A stretch of 64,000 bases of DNA from Melanopsichium pennsylvanicum (taxonomy: Eukaryota; Basidiomycota; Ustilaginomycetes; Ustilaginales), in assembly GCA_900208305.1 (NCBI GenBank), contig OAPG01000009.1, forward strand, positions 62,001-126,000. Reading direction: 5' to 3'. Shown piece after piece: positions 13,001 to 24,300 of the stretch. A model generated the notes under the pieces. The model worked only from the letters and a program-made list of their open reading frames with translations. It was not told the origin of the DNA and ran no database searches. The position numbers were made by a program, and so were the translations under genes. The stretch's first letter is position 1, and every line of letters starts with the position of its first letter.

Positions 13001-16000
13001 TCTGCCCTTGCCATCGCCATGAACCGCCTTGGTGGTAAGTCCAACACCGGTGAAGGTGGTGAGGACGCTGAGCGATCCATCCCCCTCCCCAACGGTGACT
13101 CGCTTCGATCCAAAATTAAGCAGATCGCATCGGGCCGATTCGGTGTCACCTCCAACTACCTTGCCGACTCGGACGAGTTGCAGATCAAGATGGCTCAAGG
13201 TGCCAAGCCTGGTGAAGGTGGTGAGCTTCCTGGTCACAAGGTCTCTCCTTCCATTGCCCGCACTCGTCACTCGACTGCCGGTGTCGGTCTCATCTCTCCC
13301 CCTCCTCACCACGACATCTACTCGATCGAGGACTTGAAGCAGCTCATTTATGATCTGAAATGTGCCAACCCCCGTGCACGTGTCTCGGTCAAGCTCGTTT
13401 CCGAAGTCGGTGTCGGTGTCGTCGCCTCGGGTGTCGCCAAGGCCAAGGCCGACCACATCTTGATCTCTGGTCACGACGGTGGTACCGGTGCTTCGCGCTG
13501 GACTGGTATCAAGTACGCCGGTCTTCCCTGGGAGCTTGGCCTTGCTGAGACTCACCAGACACTGGTGCTAAACGATTTGCGAGGCCGTGTCATCGTGCAG
13601 ACCGACGGTCAGCTCCGTACCGGTCGCGATGTTGCCATTGCCTGTCTCCTCGGAGCAGAGGAATGGGGCTTTGCAACTACTCCCTTGATCGCACTTGGCT
13701 GCATAATGATGAGGAAATGCCATCTCAACACCTGCCCGGTCGGCATTGCCACTCAGGATCCCGAACTCCGCGAAAAGTTCGCTGGTCAGCCCGAGGCTGT
13801 CATCAACTTCTTCTATTACCTTGCCGAGGAGCTGCGATCGATCATGGCCAAGCTTGGTTTGCGAACCATCAACGAGATGGTTGGTCGATCTGACCTCCTC
13901 CGTGTCGATGACTCCCTTCGCACTCCCAAGACCGCCAACCTTGACTTGAGCGCTCTCCTCAAGCCAGCTCACGAGATGCGCCCCGGTGCGGCTACCTACA
14001 AGGTGCGCCAGCAGGACCACAAGCTCTACGTTCGTCTTGACAACAAATTCATCGATGAGGCCGAGCCTGCCCTTACCCAGGGTCTGCCCGTCCAGATCAG
14101 CTGCGAGGTCGTCAACACTGACCGAGCTCTTGGTACCACGCTCTCGTACCGTGTCTCGAAGCTCTACGGCGAAGAGGGTTTGCCCACCGACACTATCCAC
14201 ATCGATGCCAAGGGTTCGGCTGGTCAGTCCCTCGGTGCCTTCTTGGCTCCCGGCATCACCATCGAACTCGAGGGAGATTCCAACGACTACGTCGGCAAAG
14301 GCTTGTCTGGTGGCCGCTTGATCGTCTATCCCCCTAAGGTGTCATCTTTCAAGGCCGAAGAGCATGTAATCATTGGAAACACCTGTCTCTTCGGCGCCAT
14401 TACCGGGCACGCTTACTTCAGAGGACTGGCCGCAGAACGCTTCGCTGTGCGCAACTCTGGTGCTCACGCCGTCGTCGAAGGTGTCGGTGATCACGGATGC
14501 GAATATATGACTGGCGGCCGGGTGGTAGTGCTCGGTCCCACTGGTCGCAACTTCGCTGCGGGTATGTCTGGTGGTATTGCATACGTTCTCGACATGAACC
14601 GCGATTTTCACAGCCGATGCAACACGGAGATGGTGGAGCTTGGCCCTGTCAAGGACCCCAAGGAGGTTGCTGAGCTGCGCAACCTCATCGAGAACCACCG
14701 TCACTACACTGGATCCACGGTTGCTGACCACGTTCTGCACGACTTCCACCACCTCCTTCCACGCTTCGTCCGAGTCATGCCTTTGGACTACAAGCGCGTT
14801 CTCGAGGAGGAAGCCGCTAAGGCTGCGGCTGAGAAGAAGCGGTCGAGCCACGTCGATTTGCTCGGCACTCTGTCTCGCCACGGCTCTCAGGTCGATGTGT
14901 CGGTCTCCGAGGACCAGCCCAAGGACAACAGCGCAGACCGCGTTCGCGAGGTGCCCGCTGCCAAGCCTGCTGAGCCCTCGGTGGTGGATGTCGAAGACTC
15001 TATGGTCGATGACGAGACTGCCAAGGCCAGGCTCAGCAAGCTCGACAAGACTCGTGGCTTCATGAAGTACAAGCGTCTCGGTGAGCACTACCGCAACCCT
15101 ACCAAGCGTGTTCGTGACTACAAGGAGCTCTCCACTCGTCTCAGCGAGGCCGAGCTCAAGTACCAGACCGCTCGTTGCATGGACTGTGGTGTTCCCTTCT
15201 GCCAGGCCGACACCGGTTGCCCCATCTCCAACATCATTCCCAAGTGGAACGACCTTGTCTTCAAGGGCCAGTGGGAGGACGCGCTCAACCGTCTCCTCAT
15301 GACCAATAACTTCCCCGAGTTCACTGGTCGTGTCTGCCCCGCTCCATGTGAGGGTGCGTGTGTGCTTGGTATCACCGAGCAGCCCGTCGGAATCAAGTCC
15401 GTCGAGTGCGCCATCATCGACAAGGGTTTCGAGGAGGGCTGGATGGTTCCACGACCTCCCCAGTTCCGCACTGGCAAGACCGTCGTCGTTATCGGTTCCG
15501 GTCCTGCCGGTATGGCCGCTGCCGACCAGCTCAACAAGGCTGGTCACTCTGTCACCGTTTACGAGCGCGCTGACCGAATCGGTGGTCTCCTCATGTATGG
15601 TATCCCCAACATGAAGCTTGACAAGGGCGTCGTCCAGCGCCGTGTCGACCTCATGGCTGCCGAAGGTATCAACTTCGTCACCTCGACCCATGTGGGTCGT
15701 GACGTCGACCCCAAGCAGCTGCACGCTCAGAACGACGCCGTGATCTACGCCGTCGGTGCCACCTGGCCCCGTGACCTCAAGGTGGCTGGCCGTGAGGCTG
15801 ACGGTGTGCACTTCGCTATGGACTTCCTTGCTCCCAACACCAAGTCTCTCCTCGACTCTGGATTGCAGGATGGCCACTACCTCAGTGCCAAGGGCAAGGA
15901 TGTCATCGTCATTGGTGGTGGTGACACTGGTTGTGACGCTCAGGCCACTGCTCTCCGTCACGGAGCCAAGAGCATTGTCAACTTCGAGCTCCTACCCCAG

Positions 16001-16594
16001 CCCCCCAACGAGCGAGCCAAGGGCAATCCCTGGCCTCAGTTCCCCCGAGTCTTCAAGGTTGACTACGGTCACGCCGAGGTTGCTGCTCAGTGGGGCTCTG
16101 ACCCACGCGAGTACTGCATCTCGACCACCTCGTTCGAGAAGGATGCTGACGGTAAGCTCGTTGCACTCAACACCATCAAGGTCAACTGGGAGCTTGACGC
16201 ATCTGGCAAGTGGCAGATGAACAAGATTCCTGGTTCCGAGAAGCGATGGCCATGTGATCTTTGCTTGCTCTCGCTGGGTTTCTTGGGACCCGAGAACGAC
16301 GCTATCACTGCTCTTGGTCTTGAGCAGGACGGTCGATCCAACATCAAGGCTGACGACCAGAAGGGCAAGTCGCCTTACAAGACCAATGTCGAGCGTGTCT
16401 ACACCGCTGGTGACTGCCGTCGTGGTCAGTCGTTGATCGTCTGGGGTATCCAGGAGGGTCGTGCTTGCGCTGCTCAGGTCGACCGTGACCTTATGGGTAA
16501 CACTCGCCTCCCATGGGCCGGTTCGATCAAAAAGCGCGAGTTCCTTCCAATCACTGGTGCAGTCGAGAACACCAAGGTCGCTGCTACCGCCTAA
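10088..16594 (+). CDS. GLT1: Glutamate synthase (NADH-GOGAT), fused large and small subunits
   Basis: It transfers the amide of glutamine to 2-oxoglutarate with NADH, giving two glutamates, and completes ammonium assimilation with glutamine synthetase. The 2168-residue chain carries both bacterial-type subunits. A propeptide of about 71 residues precedes the class II amidotransferase nucleophile Cys72 (DACGVGFMC). The FMN synthase domain holds the 3Fe-4S cysteines near residues 1205-1216 (GCIMMRKCHLNTCPVG), followed by a Gly-rich GXGXG domain. After a charged linker, the beta part begins near residue 1654 with 4Fe-4S motifs (CMDCGVPFCQ, CPAPCEGAC) and two dinucleotide folds (VVVIGSGPAGMAA, VIVIGGGDTGCDAQ). 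The ATG at 10088 is used; an upstream GTG is not a eukaryotic start. It is a single exon, convergent with the nitrate transporter, beside the nitrate cluster. Confidence 0.98.
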   Translation: MAPVATAQENTRKTRFVDQLNAELAPVHEESISSDNFEASGYNEVERDTSLWAGSMPAAQGLYDPDNEKDACGVGFMCQIKGRPAHKIVSDARFLLCNMTHRGAVGADARDGDGAGVMTGIPDTFFRRETERDLGVKLPVQGQYAVGNLFFNPKDDKARAEHVQTFTSIADKLGLRVLGWRDVPVDNSILGPASKSKEPKIMQPFVVLKNHYGSGSAPADASKTFDEQYFGRQLYVLRKHATHTIGLQNWFYICSLSPTNIIYKGQLSPVQVYNYYYDLNNVHYASHFALVHSRFSTNTFPSWDRAQPMRWAAHNGEINTIRGNKNWMRAREGLLKSETFGDELDLLYPIIEGGGSDSAAFDNVLELLVINKVLTLPQAVMMMIPEAWQSAGSHMEPEKVAFYRWAACLMEPWDGPALFTFADGRYCGANLDRNGLRPCRYYITDDDIMICASEVGTVTIDPATIIAKGRLQPGKMLLVDTVEGRVVEDRELKMTTAQRADFAAWLENHMLRLPEIVDTVRRNTGNAIAPVLDQERLSTDPKLLAFGYTAEQINLLMLPMVADGKEALGSMGNDAPLACISTAPRVIYDYFRQLFAQVTNPPIDPIRESVVMSLEQYVGPEGNLLEMKPEQCHRLLLPSPILSVDELNALKQIDSVHSDWAAKTIDITYDKGEGITGYERTLDRVCSETSQAIRDGYRVVILSDRAVGADRVAISSLVACGGVHHHLIRNKERSRIALMIESAEAREVHHMCVLLGYGADAICPWLAMEAILKVSREGLVKADLSANQLIDNWKHAVDNGILKVMSKMGISTLASYKGAQIFEALGLASGVVDRCFAGTASRVSGSDFTLLAMDALEFHDRGYPSRDTISVPGLPESGEYHYRDGGEAHINDPMAIAHLQDAARERNQAAYDAYSKASHNAVKATSLRGMLDFDYTKSRAIPIDQVEPWTEIVQRFCTGAMSYGSISMEAHSALAIAMNRLGGKSNTGEGGEDAERSIPLPNGDSLRSKIKQIASGRFGVTSNYLADSDELQIKMAQGAKPGEGGELPGHKVSPSIARTRHSTAGVGLISPPPHHDIYSIEDLKQLIYDLKCANPRARVSVKLVSEVGVGVVASGVAKAKADHILISGHDGGTGASRWTGIKYAGLPWELGLAETHQTLVLNDLRGRVIVQTDGQLRTGRDVAIACLLGAEEWGFATTPLIALGCIMMRKCHLNTCPVGIATQDPELREKFAGQPEAVINFFYYLAEELRSIMAKLGLRTINEMVGRSDLLRVDDSLRTPKTANLDLSALLKPAHEMRPGAATYKVRQQDHKLYVRLDNKFIDEAEPALTQGLPVQISCEVVNTDRALGTTLSYRVSKLYGEEGLPTDTIHIDAKGSAGQSLGAFLAPGITIELEGDSNDYVGKGLSGGRLIVYPPKVSSFKAEEHVIIGNTCLFGAITGHAYFRGLAAERFAVRNSGAHAVVEGVGDHGCEYMTGGRVVVLGPTGRNFAAGMSGGIAYVLDMNRDFHSRCNTEMVELGPVKDPKEVAELRNLIENHRHYTGSTVADHVLHDFHHLLPRFVRVMPLDYKRVLEEEAAKAAAEKKRSSHVDLLGTLSRHGSQVDVSVSEDQPKDNSADRVREVPAAKPAEPSVVDVEDSMVDDETAKARLSKLDKTRGFMKYKRLGEHYRNPTKRVRDYKELSTRLSEAELKYQTARCMDCGVPFCQADTGCPISNIIPKWNDLVFKGQWEDALNRLLMTNNFPEFTGRVCPAPCEGACVLGITEQPVGIKSVECAIIDKGFEEGWMVPRPPQFRTGKTVVVIGSGPAGMAAADQLNKAGHSVTVYERADRIGGLLMYGIPNMKLDKGVVQRRVDLMAAEGINFVTSTHVGRDVDPKQLHAQNDAVIYAVGATWPRDLKVAGREADGVHFAMDFLAPNTKSLLDSGLQDGHYLSAKGKDVIVIGGGDTGCDAQATALRHGAKSIVNFELLPQPPNERAKGNPWPQFPRVFKVDYGHAEVAAQWGSDPREYCISTTSFEKDADGKLVALNTIKVNWELDASGKWQMNKIPGSEKRWPCDLCLLSLGFLGPENDAITALGLEQDGRSNIKADDQKGKSPYKTNVERVYTAGDCRRGQSLIVWGIQEGRACAAQVDRDLMGNTRLPWAGSIKKREFLPITGAVENTKVAATA

Positions 16595-17283
16595 ATGCCC
16601 TCGTCGTCATCTTGCGTGGAAGCCGGAGCTCCAACTTTTCCCTCTTTATTCAGTGTTTATAATCATCAGCGGCACCCTCTTTTTAGTTAGCGGTGCTCAG
16701 TCACGGCTCGTGTCTCTATGGCTTTATGAGCTCACTTGTCGCTGCTAGGTACCGCGGATACGCCGTAGCCGTTACAATTGTTCCTTTCTCGATGTGTTTT
16801 TACGAAGTGCATTCTCTCTCAATTTCAAAGGCTTGAGTCTCACTTTGGGATTGTTAAAAAGCGTTGCTGAGCATGCGTTGTTTAGAGTTGTGTGAAATTG
16901 TGACTCTTGGAGGCTTGATGACACTGAGTTGGACAGCTGTGTTCGGCGGAGCTTGCGGTTGTGACGTGCTTCTGCCGTTGACTCTCATGGATTGGGAAGG
17001 AAGCATGGGTTCGACCGAAGCATCAGACTATGTGATGTGATTTGATGACGAGCTGCCTCTGTATGGCGAGATCCGCGTCCGGGACAGATGATTCGGTCGC
17101 AAATGAGCTAGACAGATGTTGTCACAAATCACTCTCAACTCGATTTATGCGTTGCCCGTAATGACGCCTGGCGTTGAGGATAAAACTTAGACGAAGCTTT
17201 GTGACACACTAGTATTTGCTTTGCTTGTCATGACTTTGTCATTTCAAATCGGAGGAAAAAAAAAAGGGGGGAGGGAAGGTGTT
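16595..17283. other. Convergent 3' region of GLT1 and the nitrate transporter
   Basis: A 689-bp stretch between two converging genes that should contain both 3' UTRs. It holds an A-run followed by a G-run at 17256-17277. No gene or RNA is visible. Confidence 0.5.
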
Positions 17284-19062
17284 TTACACGCCGTACTTTC
17301 CAGGCAACAGAACTGCAAAGAATGGGAGCACTGTACCAGCATTGACAACACCAGCAATCCAGAACTTGGTACCTAATGTCTTCTGCTTTCGCACACCAGG
17401 CACAGCAAGGAAGATGCCGAGGTACATCAAACCACCTACGTTACCTGCGGCACCTACCAGACCCGACACTGTTCCGATCGCCGAGGGGCAGATGATTGCT
17501 GGGATACCATAGTTGGCACCATTGGCAAGGAAACCAGTGGTACCGATGAAGAAGATGAATGCGAGTACACCTCCAAGGGTTGGGTTGTGATTGCAGTACA
17601 CGCCCAAACCAATCATAGCAATACCTTGCGAGAATGCAGTGACGAGGAGCCAAAAGACCCTTCCTCGAAGACCGTATTTCGAGTAGAGAAGGTCAGAGAC
17701 AACACCGCCAATGGGTCGAGCGTAAAGGTTAAGCAAACCGTACATGGAAGCTGCATAAGCTGCGTCAATGGCAGTGAAGGTCTTGCTGGAGAACAGAGTT
17801 GTGATGAGACCAGGAAGAGCGGCATCCATAGCGGTTTCGAGACCGAACGTTAAAAAGTAGCACATGATGCACATCCATACCCTTGGATCTGAGAGAATGA
17901 CTATGACACGTTTGAGAGTCAAAGGTTCGGATTGCGCCGTGTCGACGGTTGCAACGCGCTTTCCGGTGTCGGCAGGGTTGGGTTCGCGGAAATGAGCCAG
18001 CTTTGCAGGTGCCTTCTCGTTGTCAGCTTCCCTACGTTCATACTCGGCACGTTCAGAAGAGTCGAGTTGGACGGATTCGCCTTGCGCGATTGCGATTGCA
18101 GTTCCGCTGAATTGATGACGCTGGCTCCACTTTCCTGCCGGATGATCTTTGCCGAAGAGGAGGATCATGGCCGCAATCAAGAGAAGGCACGGTACAGGCA
18201 GAGAGGGGAAGCACACTCGCCACGCAAGGTGAGAAGAGAGACCCGCCGCTCGGAAGCGGTTGAAGAGTCCGATCATGGCAGCGATGGTCACACCACCACC
18301 ACTGTTACCCCAACCACCAGAGAAAGCGTTTGCAGTACCAACAATCGACTTGTCGTAGAACGTCGAGACCCATGCTTGGCAACAAACAAAGGTAGCTCCA
18401 AGGATGCTGATGAAGAACCTCACTGTATACAAGCCTCCCGCAGAAGTCACGAGCGCAGCCAAACCAGATGGAATTGCACCAAGCACGAGCAGTGCAGCCA
18501 TGACCTTCCTTGGTCCGAACCTATCACATGCTGGCCCCGCTACCAACCTAACAATGGCTGTACCACCCAACGAGGCCATGTTTGAATGTGTCACCTGCAC
18601 ACTCGTCAAGTTCAAGTCCTTTTTCACCGCTTCGGGCATGAGTGGGCTGAATGCGAACCAACTGAGGAAAGCGACAAAGAAACCGAGCGTTGCTAACCAG
18701 AACGATGTCGAGTAAATATCCCAAATGCGAAAGATGGGGAAAGTGTACGACTTGCCATTGAGCGGATTGATCTCAGCAGGTCGCCACAGCGATGACCAGT
18801 AGAATTTGTGATAACCGAAATCTTTGAGATCTTGATCCTTCTTTTCTTCTTCAGTCATGTATTCTTCCGAAGTCACAACACCACCAGTGTTGGTGCCCAT
18901 GCGAAGAATTGAGGCCATACCCTGATGTTGTTCGACAGGGGACGAAATCGCTTCTGTGATCTCGAGATCGAGTTTAGAGTCGGTGGAGGCGGCCGACGAT
19001 CGACATGCCTTCGGTGATGGCGAAATGCCTTCATTGAGGACCTTGGGACTTGATTCGGTCAT
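17284..19062 (-). CDS. nrt2: Nitrate/nitrite porter, MFS family (NRT2/NNP type)
   Basis: This plasma-membrane carrier imports nitrate, probably by proton symport as in CrnA/NrtA proteins. The 592 residues start at a true ATG at 19062. A hydrophilic N-terminus of about 125 residues precedes the first membrane segment (IYSTSFWLATLGFFVAFLSW), and about 12 segments follow. Family marks are the MFS loop CDRFGPRKVM, the first nitrate signature GGWGNSGGG with Trp251, and a second Gly-rich signature GAAGNVGG near residue 540. The large hydrophilic loop near residues 300-360 is as in fungal NRT2 proteins. It is divergent from nitrite reductase across a GATA-rich region, which supports co-regulation. 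Nitrate against nitrite preference cannot be read from the sequence. Confidence 0.95.
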   Translation of the reverse strand: MTESSPKVLNEGISPSPKACRSSAASTDSKLDLEITEAISSPVEQHQGMASILRMGTNTGGVVTSEEYMTEEEKKDQDLKDFGYHKFYWSSLWRPAEINPLNGKSYTFPIFRIWDIYSTSFWLATLGFFVAFLSWFAFSPLMPEAVKKDLNLTSVQVTHSNMASLGGTAIVRLVAGPACDRFGPRKVMAALLVLGAIPSGLAALVTSAGGLYTVRFFISILGATFVCCQAWVSTFYDKSIVGTANAFSGGWGNSGGGVTIAAMIGLFNRFRAAGLSSHLAWRVCFPSLPVPCLLLIAAMILLFGKDHPAGKWSQRHQFSGTAIAIAQGESVQLDSSERAEYERREADNEKAPAKLAHFREPNPADTGKRVATVDTAQSEPLTLKRVIVILSDPRVWMCIMCYFLTFGLETAMDAALPGLITTLFSSKTFTAIDAAYAASMYGLLNLYARPIGGVVSDLLYSKYGLRGRVFWLLVTAFSQGIAMIGLGVYCNHNPTLGGVLAFIFFIGTTGFLANGANYGIPAIICPSAIGTVSGLVGAAGNVGGLMYLGIFLAVPGVRKQKTLGTKFWIAGVVNAGTVLPFFAVLLPGKYGV

Positions 19063-21315
19063 GGTGGTGACTGAACGTTACTACTATGTGAGAGGAAGTG
19101 TGAGTATGTTGTAGGGGGCAGGCTAAAGACGACGGCGCATTTGACAGAAGGAAGATGGATGTCTTCTATATACCTTGTCTTTGCGAATGCGACAAGTGCG
19201 ATTGCGTGGAGAGCTAATCGGTAGGCTTTGATGTAGGTGAGGGAGGGACGAGATCTTACGGCAGCTTGAGTGTCTTTACTTCAGATAATCAAGAACGTGA
19301 ACAATAACGAGGCTGAAAGCCGATCCGAGGGGCTCCAATCGCTCCAAGTTTCTCCTATCAGCCTTGGATGCCGAGATACGATCAGATCAGAATGGCCGAA
19401 GACGAATCTGATTCGGCGTCCTGATCGGTGCTTGAATTGGGACGAGCTGAGTGTTTTCATCAGCCGCAAAGTCTAGAACTGGCAGATAAGATGGCTTATA
19501 GGATCAAGTCGAGGGCACATGAGAATCACTTGCAGCTGGAAGGCCGCGCTTGGTTGTCAGGAAGTATGCATAAAGATAAGCAGGCTGCGGTCCGACCGAT
19601 TATCTAAAATACAAGAATGCGTGGCATCGCTCGCTGCGATTGAAATACTCAATGCAGAACATGTGCCGACATCTTATTCTCTTATGATTCGTTTGAGGAA
19701 AAATTTGCTCGAGTCTGCCCCTTGATGGCATCACTGTTTTCAATCCTGGATCAGTTACCAGTCTTGGTTGGACTGGCGAAGAAGCGATGACACATGTAGC
19801 GAGGTGGATGCTCAAGCAAAGAAAGGCGAAGAAAAACTTGTTAGCGCCCTGACAGGCGCAAATGACATTGACCAATCAGATGAAGCGGACTGAATTTTTG
19901 CAAGATCACAGACGAGTCGAGGCAACCTGATTAGATTTGCTTCTTGAAATCGTGCCGCCTCTTGGAGCCTACTGCAAGGTGACCGAGATGATGTGGAACA
20001 CCACATTGCCGAATCATACATCTTTCAGGCCGCTAAGGGAGGAATTTTGCCAAGAAGAAACAGTGATAAGAGCGATCTATTCAGGAAATGATGCAGAGGG
20101 GTGAGGGAGAGAGAGAGAAAGAGAAAGTTCCAAGCTGATTGCCTGATCTTACGCACTTTGCTCCTGGGTCCAACCTCGGGAAAGGCTTGCGCTTATCTTT
20201 GATGTTGGTGGCAGGGCGCGGAGAAAGCGGAGATGGCAGCTTCAAGTTTAGCTGACTCGAGAGCACAGTAGTCTATGTCTGGACAAGGCGACAAATTCTA
20301 GACCTGGAGAAACGTGTCTGTTAAAGAGACACTACACTGACAGAGTGGTATGCTGTACGACCGAAGACACGTGAAACGGAAGAACAATAAGATAGTACGG
20401 TGGCGTTTACCTTGTGATAGCATACACAGGTGTAGCAGTGGTAGCAAGCAAGACAAGTTGGCTTTTACTGTAATCGGTGCGACAAATCAGAGAACGACTA
20501 TTGCGAGAACTGCTTATCAGCGAGTGGCAGCTTGAACGAATTTGAAAGATTCTGTGATGCACTCACTCACTATCCTTATCTTTTAGTAATTAATATCAAA
20601 TGCCACGCGTCTTATCTTGCAAAGGTTTTGGTTAGCGCTCTTTGACCTCTGCAATTTCCGCCTCAAGCAAAACACAGCTCACATTAAAAAGTATTTGATG
20701 CAACCCAAAACTGGGTCCAAATTACTAGTTAGCTATCAACACAAAGTGCTGCAATTCGTCTGAGCAAGAAAGGGTCTTTTACAAGCCTTGCTTTGTGATT
20801 GGTGCGCTGTTCGAGAATCGCTCTCATCCATCTTATCTAGTGCTTTTTCTTTCTTTCTTCTCCTTTCTCCGCTTCTATTCGCGCTAGCTTAGTCTAGTCG
20901 ATTGTACAGTATGAGGCGCATCCATAGGCCTGTTTCGGGCAATTCCCCGCTTCTCGTCAAGCTCAGTGTACTGATTAGATTGCAAAACCCTCATTTGTCC
21001 GTCACAGACCTATACAACACTAACAGACTGTTTGCTGTGTTTTACGTGGCAAGCACACTCACCTTCAGAGCTCCCTCGACGATACTCTTCCAAGTCTTGG
21101 TATTCCGACAAATTCTTCTATACATCTCTTCTTTTCACTTCTTCCATCTTACCATCTACTACATCTCCATCATTCTTACTCACGACGACACATACATCCC
21201 AATCTTTCTCAACCCTGTCATTTTCTCCTCCTCTCCGTAAGCACAAGGTGTAAGAGAGAAACGTGCCCAACAACCGCAACTTTTACCAAACCTCACGTAC
21301 CAAACTTTCCACACG
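19063..21315. promoter_or_regulatory. Divergent nrt2/nir1 regulatory region rich in GATA sites
   Basis: By eye I find 14 HGATAR sites on either strand, starting near 19283, 19356, 19484, 19574, 19600, 20064, 20193, 20390, 20415, 20514, 20576, 20612, 20733 and 20833. Eight contain the full GATAAG/CTTATC core. Such sites bind AreA/Nit2-type GATA activators in fungi. A CCAAT box lies at 19872-19882 (CCAATCAGATG). No exact NirA site (CTCCGHGG) is seen; 19323-19330 (ATCCGAGG) differs at the first base. The 20820-21315 part is pyrimidine-rich and likely the nir1 leader; an ATG at 20911 opens a 109-codon ORF of unclear meaning there. Confidence 0.75.
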
Positions 21316-24300
21316 ATGGCACCAGTACCCACAGATACAGCCGTCTTCTCTGAGGCGACGAGCTCCGCTTCTGGCTCCACACGAGCTACTACGCCAGAAC
21401 TTGCTCTCACATCAAAGACAAGAAAGAAAGCATGCGTTATCGGTCTCGGCATGGTCGGCATTGCCTTCATAGAGAAGCTGCTCAAATACGATCTTCAAGG
21501 CGGCAGAGACGAATGGGAAATCACAGTCTTTGGCGAAGAGCCCCACATCGCATACAATCGCGTCGGCTTGACGCAATACTTTACCAACCGCTCGATCGAG
21601 TCTCTCTATCTCAACGAGCTCGACTGGTACAGCTCGCATGCCAAAGGCAAGCTGACCTATCACACTTCGGATCGAGTCGTGGCTATCCAGGCTGACCGCA
21701 AGCTTATCCGAACCGAGAAGGGTATCGAATTCCGCTACGACGAGTGCGTCTTGGCTACCGGTTCCGATGCCTCGCTACCCCCTTACATCAGCCGTGACAA
21801 GTTCTTCTCAACCAAAGGCACTTTCGTCTACCGCACCATCAAAGATCTTGACGACATTATCGCATATGCAGTTGACGCACCAAACACGCTTGGTCGACGC
21901 ATCCGCAAGGCCGGCGTGATCGGAGGTGGTCTCCTCGGCCTCGAAGCAGCCAAAGCGCTTCTCGATCTCCAAGAGGTTGATCAAGTCGTTCTTGTTGAGC
22001 GCAATCGCTGGGTCTTATCTCGTCAGCTAGACCAGGAAGGCGGTACGCTGGTATTGCAGAAGGTTCGTGATCTTGGCGTTGAGGTTTTGCTTCAAGCTCG
22101 CGTCCGCGACCTGATCTGGAACCAAGAAGGCAGGCTCACAGCAATGTTGATGCAGGGCAACGACGACAAACCTGACGAGCACTTTGACATTGACATGCTT
22201 GTATTTGCCGTCGGCATCATTCCACGAGATGACCTTGCCGATGCTGTTCCCGGTCTCATCACTCGCAAGAGAGGTGGAGGCTTCACCGTCGATGATCAGC
22301 TCAAGACGAGCGTTCCCAACGTGTACGCCATCGGCGAGTGTGCATCCTTCGAAGACCAGACTTACGGCCTCATCGCTCCAGGCATCGAGATGTCAGAGGT
22401 ACTTGCCTTCAACCTCACAGAAGGACCTCACCACGCTATGCGTAAGATGAAGTCGCCTGACGTTTCCACCAAGCTCAAGCTCATGGGTGTCGACGTGGCC
22501 TCATTCGGAGACTTTTTCGCAGACCAAGGTAAGATCAGCAAGCCTCTTCCTTCTGCGAAGGTCACATCACGACGTGCGAAAGCAGGCGTTGATGCTGCTG
22601 AAATGACCCTAGAGGAGATCAAGATGTCCGTCAAGGCTCTCACCTACCGCGATCCATTCTCGGACGTCTACAAGAAGTACATCTTCACAGCTGACGGCAA
22701 GTACCTTCTTGGTGGTATGATGGTCGGAGACGTCAAAGACTATGTCAAGCTTGTAGCGCTCTGCAACAAGGGCGCTGCTATCGAGAAGCCTCCTGCCGAG
22801 CTCATCATCGGTGCGAAGAAGGAGGGCGAGGAGGAGGGCGACGACCTTCCTGACGAGGCGCAAGTCTGCAGTTGCCACAACGTGACCAAAGGCGACCTCA
22901 TTCGCTGTGTCAAAGACGGTGGAGTCCGCTCAGTTGGAGAAATGAAGTCCTCAACCAAGTGCGGTACCGGTTGTGGAGGCTGTCTTCCGCTCAGCCAGAG
23001 CATCTTGAACAAGGCGCTCAAAGAAGCTGGTGTCGAAATCTCGAACCATCTTTGCGGCCACTTTGCCTACACACGTCAAGATCTGTATCAGATCATCAAG
23101 TTCAAGAAGCTTCGAGATTTCACGACGGTCATGCAAACAGTCGGCAAGAAGCCCGACAGCCTTGGTTGCGAAGTTTGCCGTCCTGCAGTCGGTTCCATCT
23201 TGTCATCTCTGTACAATGATTGGATCATGAACCCTCAACAGCGTCAGACGCAGGATACAAACGATCGATACCTGGCCAACGTGCAGCGCGACGGCACCTA
23301 TTCGGTCGTTCCACGTCTGGCTGCTGGAGAAGTGACTCCTCAGGGTCTCAAGGTGATCGGACAAGTGGCTGAAGAGTTTGGTCTGTACACCAAGATCACT
23401 GGTGGTCAGCGTATTGACATGTTCGGTGCCAAGAAGCAGGATCTTCCAGCGATCTGGGAAAAGCTGGTTGACGCTGGCTTCGAGTCCGGACATGCGTACG
23501 GAAAGGCACTTCGAACGGTCAAGTCTTGCGTCGGCAGCACCTGGTGCCGATACGGTGTCGGTGACTCTGTCGGTTTAGCCCACGAGCTTGAGACGAGGTA
23601 TAAAGGTCTCCGAGCCCCACACAAGTTCAAGGGAGGTGTCTCTGGCTGTGTACGCGAATGTGCCGAGGCTCAAGGCAAAGATTTCGGTCTCATCGCCACT
23701 ACCAAGGGCTGGAACGTGTATGTGGGCGGCAACGGAGGAGCTAAGCCTCGTCATGCAGAGCTTATTGCAGAAGACGTCACTCGACGAGAGGCCATCAAGA
23801 TCCTCGATCGCTTCATCCTGTTCTACATTCGCTCTGCCGACAAGCTCGAACGTACGGCGCGTTGGATCGAGAAGTTCCCTGGCGGACTCAAGGGGCTCAA
23901 GGAGGTGATTGTCGACGACAAGCTCGGTATCTGCAAAGATTTGGAGCGCGAGATGGAGGTGCTCGTCGGCACATACCACTGTGAGTGGACCAAGGTTGTT
24001 CGCGATCCAATTCGCCGCAAGGCCTTCCGTCAGTTTGTCAACACCGAAGAGACGCAGTTGGTATCCGAACAGCTGTCGGAACGTGATCAACACCGACCAG
24101 TTGATTGGCCGGTTGAGTCTGGTCCTCTCCACTTCAGCATTCTCGACGTAGCGAAAGAGGCTGTTTGGGAATGGCGACCTGTCTGCAAGTACGCCGATCT
24201 CGACCCTCAAGCCGATGCCCCATCGTCGGCGACAATCAAGTACGGAGACACCCAGATCGCTGTATGGAACATTCCTGGACGTGGTATTCGAGCCGCACAA

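Noticed and set aside
14342..15961. 539-codon open frame on the minus strand opposite GLT1
   Set aside because: Same shadow effect; low-complexity Val/Thr/Glu-rich product and no start context or family match.
20911..21240. 109-codon upstream ORF before nir1
   Set aside because: Long, unconserved-looking and in pyrimidine-rich leader sequence; the transcription start is unknown, so not called a gene.
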